64,000 bases of DNA from Pseudomonas maumuensis (GTDB lineage Bacteria; Pseudomonadota; Gammaproteobacteria; Pseudomonadales; Pseudomonadaceae): positions 248,001 to 312,000 of the forward strand of contig NZ_CP077077.1 of assembly GCF_019139675.1 (NCBI RefSeq). Reading direction: 5' to 3'. The position numbers and the translations under genes are program-made. Numbering within the stretch: position 1 is the first letter of the stretch; each line of letters begins with the position of its first letter. The notes under the pieces were generated by a model, which made no database searches, was not told the DNA's origin, and saw only the letters and a list, made by a program, of their open reading frames with translations. Below are positions 56,280 to 63,651 of this stretch, piece by piece.

Positions 56280-56340
56280 TGATCATGTTCCTTATACGTT
56301 ACATTCATCTAAATTTGTCACGTATAAAGAACATGGATCA
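56280..56340. promoter_or_regulatory. Long imperfect palindrome over hipB start, candidate operator
   Basis: Left arm 56280-56299 and right arm 56320-56340 pair over 19 of 20 bases with one mismatch and one bulge, around a 20-base loop. The inner half-sites are TATACGT and ACGTATA. The right arm includes the hipB start codon. This fits autorepression by the antitoxin, and the RNA form would also bury the start. Confidence 0.6.
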
Positions 56341-56584
56341 CTCATTGATCGTTGAGCGCCTGGGCGCGCAGGTTCGCACGCGAAGGCTTAACCGGGGATT
56401 GACCCAGCAGGCGCTCGCAACCTTGGCCGGTATCACCCGGCAAAAGATCATTGCCATGGAGAAAGGTAGCCTCTCAGTGGCCATCGGTGCATATGCACGT
56501 GCATTGGCGGCGCTCGGCTGCGAACTGCAGGTCATAGCGGCGGTGATGCCGACGCTTGACGAAATCGAGGGGATGTTCGAATGA
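56333..56584 (+). CDS. hipB: HipB-type antitoxin, helix-turn-helix
   Basis: An 83-residue XRE-family DNA-binding protein. RLNRGLTQQALATLAGITRQKIIAMEKG is the helix-turn-helix, and ALAALGCELQVIAAVM is the HipB-type C-terminal part. It starts inside a palindrome and overlaps hipA by 4 bases (ATGA), the classical antitoxin-first order. It should bind and hold HipA inactive and repress the operon. An in-frame ATG at 56279 is less likely, since it would put the operator inside the gene. Confidence 0.85.
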   Translation: MDHSLIVERLGAQVRTRRLNRGLTQQALATLAGITRQKIIAMEKGSLSVAIGAYARALAALGCELQVIAAVMPTLDEIEGMFE

Positions 56585-57774
56585 CGCCGCTGATAGTCGC
56601 GACACCCGAGGGTGACAGTGGAGCATTGCTGAGCAGTGCAGGCGACTATCTCTTCCGCTATGGCCCGCATACCGTCGCTGATGCCGCGATCAGCCTGTTG
56701 ATGCCGGTCCGAACCGAGGAATACAGGCATCGCGAGCTGCATCCGGTGTTCCAGATGAACTTGCCCGAAGGGTATGTGCTCGAGCAATTGCGCAACCGCC
56801 TGGCGAAGATCGTTCAGGTCGACCCCATGCTTCTCCTGGCGTTGTCCGGCAGCAGTTCGCCGATCGGGCGTGTGCATGTCAGTTCGCAGGTAGTGGACAC
56901 ATTGCTGCGGCGGCAGACGTTTCCGGGAGAGAAGCTGGCGAATATCCTTTCATGGGATGGGGGAGAGGATATTTTCGCCGATCTGGTGGATCGCTACATT
57001 CTGCGCGCCGGCATTTCTGGTGTGCAGCCGAAGGTCCTGGTTCCGGAGCAACTGGACCCGTTGTCACAGCGCTTTACCTCGAAAACAGCCGAGCTGATCA
57101 TCAAGAGCGGGCGCGACGAGTTCCCGGGCCTGGCGATCAACGAATTCCTGTGCATGTCGGTTGCGCAAACCTCTGGTCTGCCAGTGCCTCAATTCTTCCT
57201 GTCCGACAACGGCAAACTGTTCGTCATGCGCCGTTTCGATCGTGACGAGCAGAACAATCCACTTGGTTTCGAAGACATGGCTGCCTTGATGGGGCTTGGC
57301 GCCGAACAGAAGTACAGCAAGAGCTACGCTGCCATTGCCAAGGCGATCCGCCTGTTCTGCGCGCCTGAGCATCTTCGGCAATCGCTGCGGCAACTGTTCG
57401 AAATGGTTGCGCTCAGCTGTATCGTCGGAAATGGTGACGCCCATCTGAAAAATTTCGGGTTGTTGTACACCGATCCTCTTCGAGGCGATGCGCGCCTGGC
57501 TCCGGCGTACGACATCGTCAATACCACGGCTTACATACCGGAAGACGTGCTGGCGCTTTCGCTATCCGGCAACAAATCCTTGTTTGCGTCGCGGCAAGGC
57601 CTGCTGGACTTCGCACCGCTTTGCGACGTGAGCAACCCGGCTGAAGTCATTCGCAAGCAGCTTGAAGCATTGGAGCGAACACTGGCCAGGGAGTCCGCGC
57701 TTTGCGATCAGGCACCCAAGGTGGTTACCGCCATCAAGGCGAGCGCGGCGCCGTTCATTCAGACTTTTGGTTGA
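56581..57774 (+). CDS. hipA: HipA-type serine/threonine kinase toxin
   Basis: A 397-residue kinase toxin. The HipA N-terminal subdomain ends near residue 105; SGVQPK (146-151) is the activation/phosphate loop, NGDAHLKN (284-291) the catalytic loop with Asp286, and AYDIVNTTAY the Mg-binding region with Asp311. HipA proteins of E. coli phosphorylate glutamyl-tRNA synthetase and cause growth arrest. All catalytic residues appear intact. Codon choice looks less G/C-rich at third positions than in neighbours, which suggests transfer. It overlaps the convergent DUF3079 gene by 20 bases. Confidence 0.88.
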   Translation: MTPLIVATPEGDSGALLSSAGDYLFRYGPHTVADAAISLLMPVRTEEYRHRELHPVFQMNLPEGYVLEQLRNRLAKIVQVDPMLLLALSGSSSPIGRVHVSSQVVDTLLRRQTFPGEKLANILSWDGGEDIFADLVDRYILRAGISGVQPKVLVPEQLDPLSQRFTSKTAELIIKSGRDEFPGLAINEFLCMSVAQTSGLPVPQFFLSDNGKLFVMRRFDRDEQNNPLGFEDMAALMGLGAEQKYSKSYAAIAKAIRLFCAPEHLRQSLRQLFEMVALSCIVGNGDAHLKNFGLLYTDPLRGDARLAPAYDIVNTTAYIPEDVLALSLSGNKSLFASRQGLLDFAPLCDVSNPAEVIRKQLEALERTLARESALCDQAPKVVTAIKASAAPFIQTFG

Positions 57775-57988
57775 GCGGCATTTCCAGTCCGGGCGCGGCA
57801 TGCGAAGTGGCCATGGTCGCATCCAGATGATCGTCGAGCTGTTCCCAATCCTCGCCGAACAACTCCACCGGGTGCATGGTCCGGTCCGCGCCATTGCCGC
57901 AGGCCAGCGCCTTGGCCGGGCAGTACAGGTTGCAGCCCCAGCAGATCCGTTCGGGATGGCTGGGGTTCGTGGGAAATCGCTTGGCCAT
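57755..57988 (-). CDS. DUF3079 small four-cysteine protein
   Basis: A 77-residue protein starting MAKRFPTNPSHPERICWGC. Cysteines at 16, 19, 23 and 30 (CWGCNLYCPAKALAC) form a compact cluster that could hold a metal or iron-sulfur centre; ADRTMHPVELFGEDWEQLDD completes the DUF3079 pattern. A strong GGAGGGAG precedes the ATG. It lies 78 bases after nirK on the same strand, so the two may be one operon. Function unknown. Confidence 0.8.
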   Translation of the reverse strand: MAKRFPTNPSHPERICWGCNLYCPAKALACGNGADRTMHPVELFGEDWEQLDDHLDATMATSHAAPGLEMPLNQKSE

Positions 57989-58066
57989 GGTCTCCCTCCA
58001 TGAAGTGGATGCCTGCGCTCAGGCTATGCCGCGCATGGCCAAGGGGCTTGATGCGGATCAATACCG

Positions 58067-59212
58067 CTAGCGGATCGGCCCGGGCGCCTGCACCTGTTTC
58101 ATCAGGTCGTCATTCCACTGCCCCTCCACCTGCACATGCGCGGCGGCGCCGAGCATCACCGCCTCGATCAGGTTGTGATTGAGATAGGTGTACAGGCCGG
58201 GCTGGCGGAAGGTGTACAACGCCGCCCCCGCCGCGCCGCCGGGGATGAACCAGGTCTCCAGGTTGCGCTGCGGCGGGTTGGCGAACTTGCCCGAGGCCCA
58301 AACATAGTCGCCGTGGCCGCCGATCAGGTGCGGGCGGGTATCACGGTTGGCCTGGGAATGGACGATCAGCACGGTCTCGCCCACCTTGGCGGTGAGTGCC
58401 TGCTTGCCGGTCAGGGCGCCGACGCTGCCGTTGAACACCACATGGCTCGGCACCAGCCCTTTCATCAGCTGGCTCATGTCACCGAAGCTGGCCATGGGGT
58501 TGGCGTAGCGCTTGTACTTGCCGTCCTTGTCGCGGGGGATGTAGTAGTCCTGCTCGCCGATGTACCAGGCCTTGTCGTACCGCAACGGGCGGCCCTCGGG
58601 ATCTTTCAGGCCGTCACGGGGCAGCACCATGATCGCGCCGTTCATGCCACACACCACATGCCAGGGAATCATCGCCCCGCCCGGCGCGCAGTGATACACG
58701 AACACCCCGGCACGGTCGGCCTTGAAGCGCAGCACCACCTGCTCGCCCGGCTTCACATGGGTCAGCTCACCGCCGCCGAGGGCGCCGGTGGAGGCGTGGA
58801 AGTCGATGTTGTGCATCATGCTGTTGCTGGCCGGGTTGACCAGTGTGAGCTCCACGTAGTCGCCTTCATGCACCACCATCAGCGGGCCGGGCACCGAGCC
58901 GTTGAAGGTCATGGCGTGGATGTAGGCGCCGGCGCTGTCGACAGCCAGTTCCTTCTCCTCGATGACCATGCGGAACTCGACAATGCGCGGCTTGCCGGGA
59001 GCGCGCTGGCTGTGAGGGTGGACCTGCGGCGGTGCCACCAGTTCGACGCTTACCCGCTCCAGTTTCGCCAGGTCAGGCACCGGGCCGGCGGCGGGCGAAG
59101 CAGTCGCGGCCTGGGCCAGGCTACTGCCTAGCGCCGAGGCACCCACGCCCAGCAACACAGTGCCGGCCAACATGCCACGCCGGGTCAGGGACACGCCTTC
59201 TTGCTCGTTCAT
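58067..59212 (-). CDS. nirK: Copper-containing nitrite reductase
   Basis: A 381-residue periplasmic enzyme that reduces nitrite to nitric oxide. The twin-arginine signal is [10 protein letters not shown] followed by a hydrophobic stretch to QA-AT. Two cupredoxin domains are present. Copper ligands are in [43 protein letters not shown] and YLNHNLIEA, so both type 1 and type 2 sites are complete. No nirV, nor or nos genes are nearby. A weak FNR/ANR-like site lies upstream. Stop is TAG. Confidence 0.93.
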   Translation of the reverse strand: MNEQEGVSLTRRGMLAGTVLLGVGASALGSSLAQAATASPAAGPVPDLAKLERVSVELVAPPQVHPHSQRAPGKPRIVEFRMVIEEKELAVDSAGAYIHAMTFNGSVPGPLMVVHEGDYVELTLVNPASNSMMHNIDFHASTGALGGGELTHVKPGEQVVLRFKADRAGVFVYHCAPGGAMIPWHVVCGMNGAIMVLPRDGLKDPEGRPLRYDKAWYIGEQDYYIPRDKDGKYKRYANPMASFGDMSQLMKGLVPSHVVFNGSVGALTGKQALTAKVGETVLIVHSQANRDTRPHLIGGHGDYVWASGKFANPPQRNLETWFIPGGAAGAALYTFRQPGLYTYLNHNLIEAVMLGAAAHVQVEGQWNDDLMKQVQAPGPIR

Positions 59213-59278
59213 GGGACTTCTCCTTAAGTCGACGAAAGTCGTCGGGCACAGGAATAGCCGCTTTGAAAGTAGGGTTTA

Positions 59279-59292
59279 TTGAGCGAAAACAA
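59279..59292 (-). promoter_or_regulatory. Degenerate FNR/ANR-type site upstream of nirK
   Basis: On the minus strand it reads TTGTTTTCGCTCAA, a rough match to TTGAT-N4-ATCAA, centred about 73 bases before the nirK start. Weak match; offered as a candidate only. Confidence 0.25.
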
Positions 59293-59367
59293 GAAGTGGA
59301 GAGGGTGGACAATGTGTCGCAGGAGCGGAAACGAAAAAGCCCCGACATTCGTCGAGGCTTTTGAGGA

Positions 59368-59443
<76 letters not shown>

Positions 59444-59541
59444 ACAGGGGCGTCATTATAGCGATGGATTCGGCGCTGTAAACCACTTCGTTGCATCCAG
59501 CGCACAAAACCCTAAGTCACCGAACTGAAAGGAGAATTTTC

Positions 59542-59793
59542 TTACCAGCCGCGGTGCATGGAGTTGACGCTTGGCTCGGGCTGGCCGGGGTTGAAGAACA
59601 GCTTGCCGTTGTCGCAGCCGCGCTTGCGGCAGCTGCCGTCGGCGTTGTGCAGGGGCAGGCCGCGGTCACCGCCCAACTGCATGCCGGGCATGTTCCAGTT
59701 CAGCGGGGCCGGCTTGCTGCTTGGCAGGCTGTTGGCGCAGCCGGTCATTGCCAGGGCGAGGGTCAGCAGGGCGAAAGGCTTGGTGTGTTTCAC
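59542..59793 (-). CDS. Small lipoprotein, unknown function
   Basis: An 83-residue putative lipoprotein. The lipobox is MTGC (Cys19). The mature part has LNWNMPGMQLGGDRGLPLHN and two further Cys in GSCRKRGCDNGK. I do not recognise a family with a known role. It starts 22 bases after the stop of another small lipoprotein gene on the same strand, so the two are probably co-transcribed. It would be lipidated by Lgt. Confidence 0.7.
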   Translation of the reverse strand: MKHTKPFALLTLALAMTGCANSLPSSKPAPLNWNMPGMQLGGDRGLPLHNADGSCRKRGCDNGKLFFNPGQPEPSVNSMHRGW

Positions 59794-59815
59794 GATGTTC
59801 GAGTCCGTTCCGGGA

Positions 59816-60202
59816 TCAGTCTTTGTTCAGGATGCGCTGGATGGTGCCGCCGCAGGCCATGTAGCAGGAGTCGTAGTCATTGCCGCAACTGTAGCTGCTC
59901 CCCGTGTTGAAGGGGTAGCTCGGGTAGTGGCAACTGTGACGCGCTTCCTTCTTGCTCTTGCCGTTCTGGCAGTACTGGTAGGCCCTCATCTCGGCCTGGT
60001 ACAGCGCACGTTCGCTGTTGTCCTGCAGGCGGGCCATCTGCTGGCAGTGGTTGCGCTCCGTCGAACAGCTGTTGATGCAGTTCATGCCATGCGCGCTGGG
60101 CGGTGGCGAGTATCTATAGGTGTAGCTCGGGCCGCAGCCGGTCAGGGCCAAGGCCAGGCAGGCCAGCACGAGGGCGGCCAGACCATTGTGGAAAAGTGCC
60201 AT
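59816..60202 (-). CDS. Cys-rich lipoprotein, unknown function
   Basis: A 128-residue putative lipoprotein with lipobox LTGC (Cys23). Ten or so Cys follow, many in a paired pattern (CINSCSTERNHC, CQNGKSKKEARHSC, SCGNDYDSCYMAC), which suggests several disulfides in the periplasm. No family role is known to me. It lies between the XRE gene and the other small lipoprotein gene, all on the minus strand. Confidence 0.7.
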   Translation of the reverse strand: MALFHNGLAALVLACLALALTGCGPSYTYRYSPPPSAHGMNCINSCSTERNHCQQMARLQDNSERALYQAEMRAYQYCQNGKSKKEARHSCHYPSYPFNTGSSYSCGNDYDSCYMACGGTIQRILNKD

Positions 60203-60220
60203 GGGTGTTGCAGTCCTTGA

Positions 60221-60427
60221 TCATTCGTCGCTGAACTCCAGCAAATCGCCGGGCTGGCAGTTCAGGGCGCGACACAGCTTCTCCAGGGTCTCGATCTTGA
60301 AACCCTTGATCTTGCCGTTCTTCAGCAGCGACAGGTTCGCTTCCGTGATACCGATGATTTCCGCCAGGTCCTTGGAACGCATCTTGTTCCGGGCCATGAC
60401 GACGTCGAGGCGGATGATTATCGGCAT
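60221..60427 (-). CDS. XRE-family small regulator (YozG-like)
   Basis: A 68-residue helix-turn-helix protein: MRSKDLAEIIGITEANLSLLKNGKIKGFKIETLEKLCRALNC. It is only one domain long. It follows the DUF2975 membrane-protein gene by 9 bases. This pair is common across bacteria, where the regulator probably controls the pair. Confidence 0.85.
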   Translation of the reverse strand: MPIIIRLDVVMARNKMRSKDLAEIIGITEANLSLLKNGKIKGFKIETLEKLCRALNCQPGDLLEFSDE

Positions 60428-60436
60428 AGGAAGCAG

Positions 60437-61015
60437 TCAGACATAACAGTTGTGTTCATCGCTGATGGTCTTGGCGTCACGCATGAGCAGCGAGAAGGCA
60501 CACAGCAGGATGCCTTTCATGATCTCGTAGACAGCCTGCGATGATACACCGATCGAGAAGCTGAAGCTCCTTTCGCCGGCCGGCAGGTCGATGGCCAGGG
60601 CCAAGCCCTGCAAGGTGTAGGTCACCGGCCAAAGCAGCGGGGTGAAGATGCACAGCAGGCCGACCCACCACAGCAATTTGATATTGGCCGAGGTCCAGGT
60701 CTGCCCACGCGAGAGGCGGTGGAAGAACAGGCCGGTCAGGCCGAGGGCCACAACGGAAATCAGCGTGGGAATCATGTCCACCGCCAGTACCAGGCCGACG
60801 ACCAGGGGGGATGCCTGGTAGCCGGGTTCGAGCAGCAGCGGCATCTGGTCGCCGTAGGCTTGCAGGTAGCCGTTGAAAATCTCGGGGAAGTCGAAGATGA
60901 AGAGCAAGGGCGTGATGGTCAGCTCGACGACCGCAGTTGCCCAGGCCAGGTAGGCGGCGAATGCGCCGATAGTGCGTAGGCGCGAACGCGCATAGGCCAC
61001 GGATCTACTGTTCAT
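60437..61015 (-). CDS. DUF2975 membrane protein
   Basis: A 192-residue inner-membrane protein with four or five helices (near 15-40, 70-95, 115-140 and 160-180). LSRGQTWTSANIKLLWWVGLLCIFTPLLW includes the typical DUF2975 middle region (normally with F at the start of the loop). Function unknown; paired with the small XRE regulator just downstream on the same strand. Confidence 0.8.
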   Translation of the reverse strand: MNSRSVAYARSRLRTIGAFAAYLAWATAVVELTITPLLFIFDFPEIFNGYLQAYGDQMPLLLEPGYQASPLVVGLVLAVDMIPTLISVVALGLTGLFFHRLSRGQTWTSANIKLLWWVGLLCIFTPLLWPVTYTLQGLALAIDLPAGERSFSFSIGVSSQAVYEIMKGILLCAFSLLMRDAKTISDEHNCYV

Positions 61016-61267
61016 GGGGTGCCTCCGTACAATGATGAACGGAGCGGATTATTCTTGAATAATTATCGTAAAACAATAATTAATTTTGAGTTTGTCTCGA
61101 TGGCGACGGTTTGTCGCAGGGGTGGCCTTGCTGGTGATTGCTGGGCAAGCCGGCTCCTGCAAAGACAGCGTGGGGATTATAATTTACGAAGCTTTCAGCA
61201 AGCTTTACGGGGTTTTTTCTTGAGAAGTCCATTTTTCTCGAGAAATAATTAGACTCAACCTATCATT

Positions 61268-61296
61268 TTGACTAAGTCGATCAGCTAAGCTAATCT
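61268..61296 (+). promoter_or_regulatory. Putative sigma-70 promoter of mdtJI leader
   Basis: TTGACT (61268-61273) and TAATCT (61291-61296) with a 17-base spacer. The predicted start of transcription is near 61303, only a few bases before a short open frame. The rest of the 61016-61267 gap is AT-rich with one degenerate REP fragment (about 61134-61160) and no gene. Confidence 0.55.
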
Positions 61297-61306
61297 TGTG
61301 TTCATT

Positions 61307-61387
61307 ATGTTGAACAGTAAAGCTTTCAAGCTCCTCTCCTCCTCCCGCCTGGTTTCCCGTGAACGTCACTGGACCGGCGACCTCTAG
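61307..61387 (+). CDS. Upstream ORF of mdtJI, candidate leader peptide
   Basis: A 26-residue frame starting MLNSKAFKLL and ending SRERHWTGDL with a TAG stop. No Shine-Dalgarno sequence is present, but the predicted transcript starts about 4 bases before the ATG, so it could be read as a nearly leaderless message. Eighty-five bases follow to mdtJ, with complementary segments GCGCCA (61387-61392) and TGGCGC (61424-61429). In E. coli, mdtJI also has a translated upstream ORF (mdtU) that responds to spermidine. No obvious sequence likeness is claimed. Confidence 0.5.
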   Translation: MLNSKAFKLLSSSRLVSRERHWTGDL

Positions 61388-61472
61388 CGCCACCCTCCCT
61401 CTACAGCCGTAAACGTCTCTGTCTGGCGCCGATGCCTGTGCGCTCGGCCGCTGTCGCCCATGGGAGGGCACC

Positions 61473-61832
61473 ATGCGTTCCTGGATCTACCTGATCGTCG
61501 CCATCACCTTCGAGGTGATCGGCACGGCGTCGATGAAACTCGCCGCCACTCATTTCCCCTTGATGGGGCATGCCGTCATGTACGTCATGATCTGTCTGTC
61601 GTATTTCTTCCTGGCCCTGGCGGTCAAGCGCGTGCCGGTGGGTGTGGCCTACGCGCTGTGGGAAGGGTTCGGTATCGTGCTGATCACCTTGATCAGTGTG
61701 CTCTGGCTCGGCGAAAGCCTGGGTTGGACCAAGGCCCTGGGCCTGGCGGTGATGATCGCCGGTATCCTGCTGGTCAAGGCCGGTACCCGCGCCAAGCCCG
61801 TCGAGCGTGAAGGGGAGGTCGTGCCATGCTGA
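61473..61832 (+). CDS. mdtJ: SMR transporter subunit MdtJ (spermidine export)
   Basis: A 119-residue small multidrug-resistance protein with four membrane helices. [20 protein letters not shown] has the membrane Glu of the family; [20 protein letters not shown] and [18 protein letters not shown] closely resemble E. coli MdtJ. It acts as a heterodimer with MdtI to export spermidine. GGGAGGG precedes the ATG. It overlaps mdtI by 7 bases. Confidence 0.88.
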   Translation: MRSWIYLIVAITFEVIGTASMKLAATHFPLMGHAVMYVMICLSYFFLALAVKRVPVGVAYALWEGFGIVLITLISVLWLGESLGWTKALGLAVMIAGILLVKAGTRAKPVEREGEVVPC

Positions 61833-62143
61833 TTCCCTTCGCCTGGCTGGGCCTGGCCATCGTGCTGGAGGTACTGGCCAACCTGCTGCTCAAGTACTCC
61901 GACGGTTTCCGCCGCAAAGGCCTGGGTCTGGCCTCGATCCTCTGCGTGCTGGCGGCGTTCACCGCGCTGGCGCAGGCGGTGAAGGACATCGACCTGTCGC
62001 TGGCCTATGCCATCTGGGGCGGTTTTGGCATCCTTGCCACCGTGGCCATGGGCTGGGCCTTGTTCGGTCAGCGTCTGGCCGGGCGTGGTTGGTTGGGGCT
62101 TGCGTTGCTGCTGGTAGGCATGGGCTTGCTCAAACTGGCTTGA
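61826..62143 (+). CDS. mdtI: SMR transporter subunit MdtI (spermidine export)
   Basis: A 105-residue four-helix protein. [29 protein letters not shown] and [20 protein letters not shown] closely resemble E. coli MdtI. Partner of MdtJ. The overlap with mdtJ points to coupled translation. The 225-base gap after it holds a hairpin (ACCGG...CCGGT near 62219-62239), a lone TTATCCACA, and no gene. Confidence 0.88.
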   Translation: MLIPFAWLGLAIVLEVLANLLLKYSDGFRRKGLGLASILCVLAAFTALAQAVKDIDLSLAYAIWGGFGILATVAMGWALFGQRLAGRGWLGLALLLVGMGLLKLA

Positions 62144-62368
62144 CAAGTGCGCTGCCAAAGCGCTTGGCAAAATTGCTTATGCACAAGAAGCATTGGCCGC
62201 TTGCGCGAAAGGCATGCCGACCGGCTCTACCACCGGTCTTTGCGCAAAGGCCTGTTTTTACTGGCTTTGCGACCCGAGTCGGAATAAGCAAAGCAGCGCA
62301 AATAGCCCAAGGATCCAAGATTTGGTGATTTTCATCACAAGCTTGTTCACAGAGTTATCCACAGGCTG

Positions 62369-63592
62369 TCAACCGCGCTGCGGCGTTGCGTCGCGCTCAG
62401 CTAGTACCAGCAGATTGCGAGGCGTCAGCGGGTAATCGCAGAAAACACCGACACGCACCGCGTAACCGTGCTCCTGCAAAAACAGGGCTCGGTCGAGTAC
62501 CAGCCACATCTCCAGGGGGCGGCGGAAGAGGTTGCGTACCAGCTCGAGGTTGCGCACATGGGCCAGGCGCCGCTGGCCGGCGGCCTCCAGGGCAGCCCAG
62601 TCGGGATGGCCGCAGATCGTCAGTTGCTTGAGTTCAGCCAGGTCGCGGCAATATTGCTCGTAGGATTTAGCCAGCCAGCTGACCGGCAGTGAGGGTGTAG
62701 GCAGGTATTCGTCCACACCCCGTTGTTGGCGCTGCAGCAGTTCGAACCCTAGGCGACGGGCCATGGACTGGTCGCGCTGGCGCCGAGTGCGCAGGCTGGA
62801 GGTGACCGCCTCGCTCAGCGGCAGGCCCAGGTCTTCCTGGGTCAATGCAAGGGCCGAGGTCTGGGCGGCGCCGGAGATCGGCTGATAGACCTTGCCCTGG
62901 ATGCGGTTATAGCAGCAGGGCGCTACTGCGATCTGCCGACACCCTTGCTGACTTGCCAGTTGCAGCAACCGAACATGCAGGTCGCCGCAGGCGTGCAGGG
63001 CGACTGCGCTCTTGTCGCCATCCAGATGCCGGGCGCTGTCCGTGGCCATGACGTCCTGGTGGACATGGGTGGCGGCCAGGTGGTGATGTTCGCTCAGGGC
63101 CTTGCCGGCATCGACCAGTTCGGCGTCGTACTCCAGGCAGGTCAGTTGCTGGCCGGGTTGCAGCAGGCGTCTGCCCAGGTGGCCTTTGCCGGAGCACCAG
63201 TCGAGCCAGTGCCGCGCAGGCTGGTTGAACGCCAGGCGGCGGCTGAAGGCTTCGATCTGCTGCCATTTGCGGCCAGGGACGTTGACGTCGAGACGGTGGC
63301 CGGCGGGGTGCAGTCCGGCATCGGGCAGCTCGCCGACGACGGACAGTGCCTGCGCTTGTGAGGCCAGTTGTGCAAATGGGGCCGGGGCCGCAGGTTGCTC
63401 GGGCGCTTCGGCTTGCTCAAGGGTACGTTGGCGCAGCCATTGGGACAGCTCGGCGTGCTCGTCTTCCCAATCCAGGCGCAAGTGGTTGAACGGGCGCGGG
63501 CGCCACAGCTGCTGGTGCTGGAGCAGGAAACGGTCGAGGGCCTGGAAGCGCTCGAGCAGCTGCTGGTCGTGGAGGTAAGGCGTGGTCGGCAT
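62369..63592 (-). CDS. SAM-dependent methyltransferase (GSTCD/METTL25-like)
   Basis: A 407-residue cytoplasmic protein. An N-terminal region (to about 120) is followed by a Rossmann-type methyltransferase domain with WLDWCSGKGHLGRRLL (SAM loop), LEYDAELVDAG, VALHACGDLHVRLL and the conserved APCCYNRI. The HACGDL and PCCY motifs mark the GSTCD/METTL25-type group; substrate unknown. Its C-terminal part (FEFLLQ-like onward, residues 290-407) is less conserved. Confidence 0.8.
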   Translation of the reverse strand: MPTTPYLHDQQLLERFQALDRFLLQHQQLWRPRPFNHLRLDWEDEHAELSQWLRQRTLEQAEAPEQPAAPAPFAQLASQAQALSVVGELPDAGLHPAGHRLDVNVPGRKWQQIEAFSRRLAFNQPARHWLDWCSGKGHLGRRLLQPGQQLTCLEYDAELVDAGKALSEHHHLAATHVHQDVMATDSARHLDGDKSAVALHACGDLHVRLLQLASQQGCRQIAVAPCCYNRIQGKVYQPISGAAQTSALALTQEDLGLPLSEAVTSSLRTRRQRDQSMARRLGFELLQRQQRGVDEYLPTPSLPVSWLAKSYEQYCRDLAELKQLTICGHPDWAALEAAGQRRLAHVRNLELVRNLFRRPLEMWLVLDRALFLQEHGYAVRVGVFCDYPLTPRNLLVLAERDATPQRG

Positions 63593-63651
63593 GCAGGCAC
63601 CGCAGCGCTATCGAAAGGGGCCGCCAAGCAGCCCCGATGGTGTTTACAGCC

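Noticed and set aside
61387..61472. A guanidine (ykkC or mini-ykkC) riboswitch before the SMR gene pair.
   Set aside because: No ACGR-loop hairpin pair and no ykkC conserved blocks were seen, and the proteins resemble MdtJI (spermidine) rather than guanidine exporters.
62130..62318. A 62-codon minus-strand frame in the gap after mdtI.
   Set aside because: No ribosome-binding site, it overlaps the mdtI end and a hairpin, and the product has no recognisable feature.
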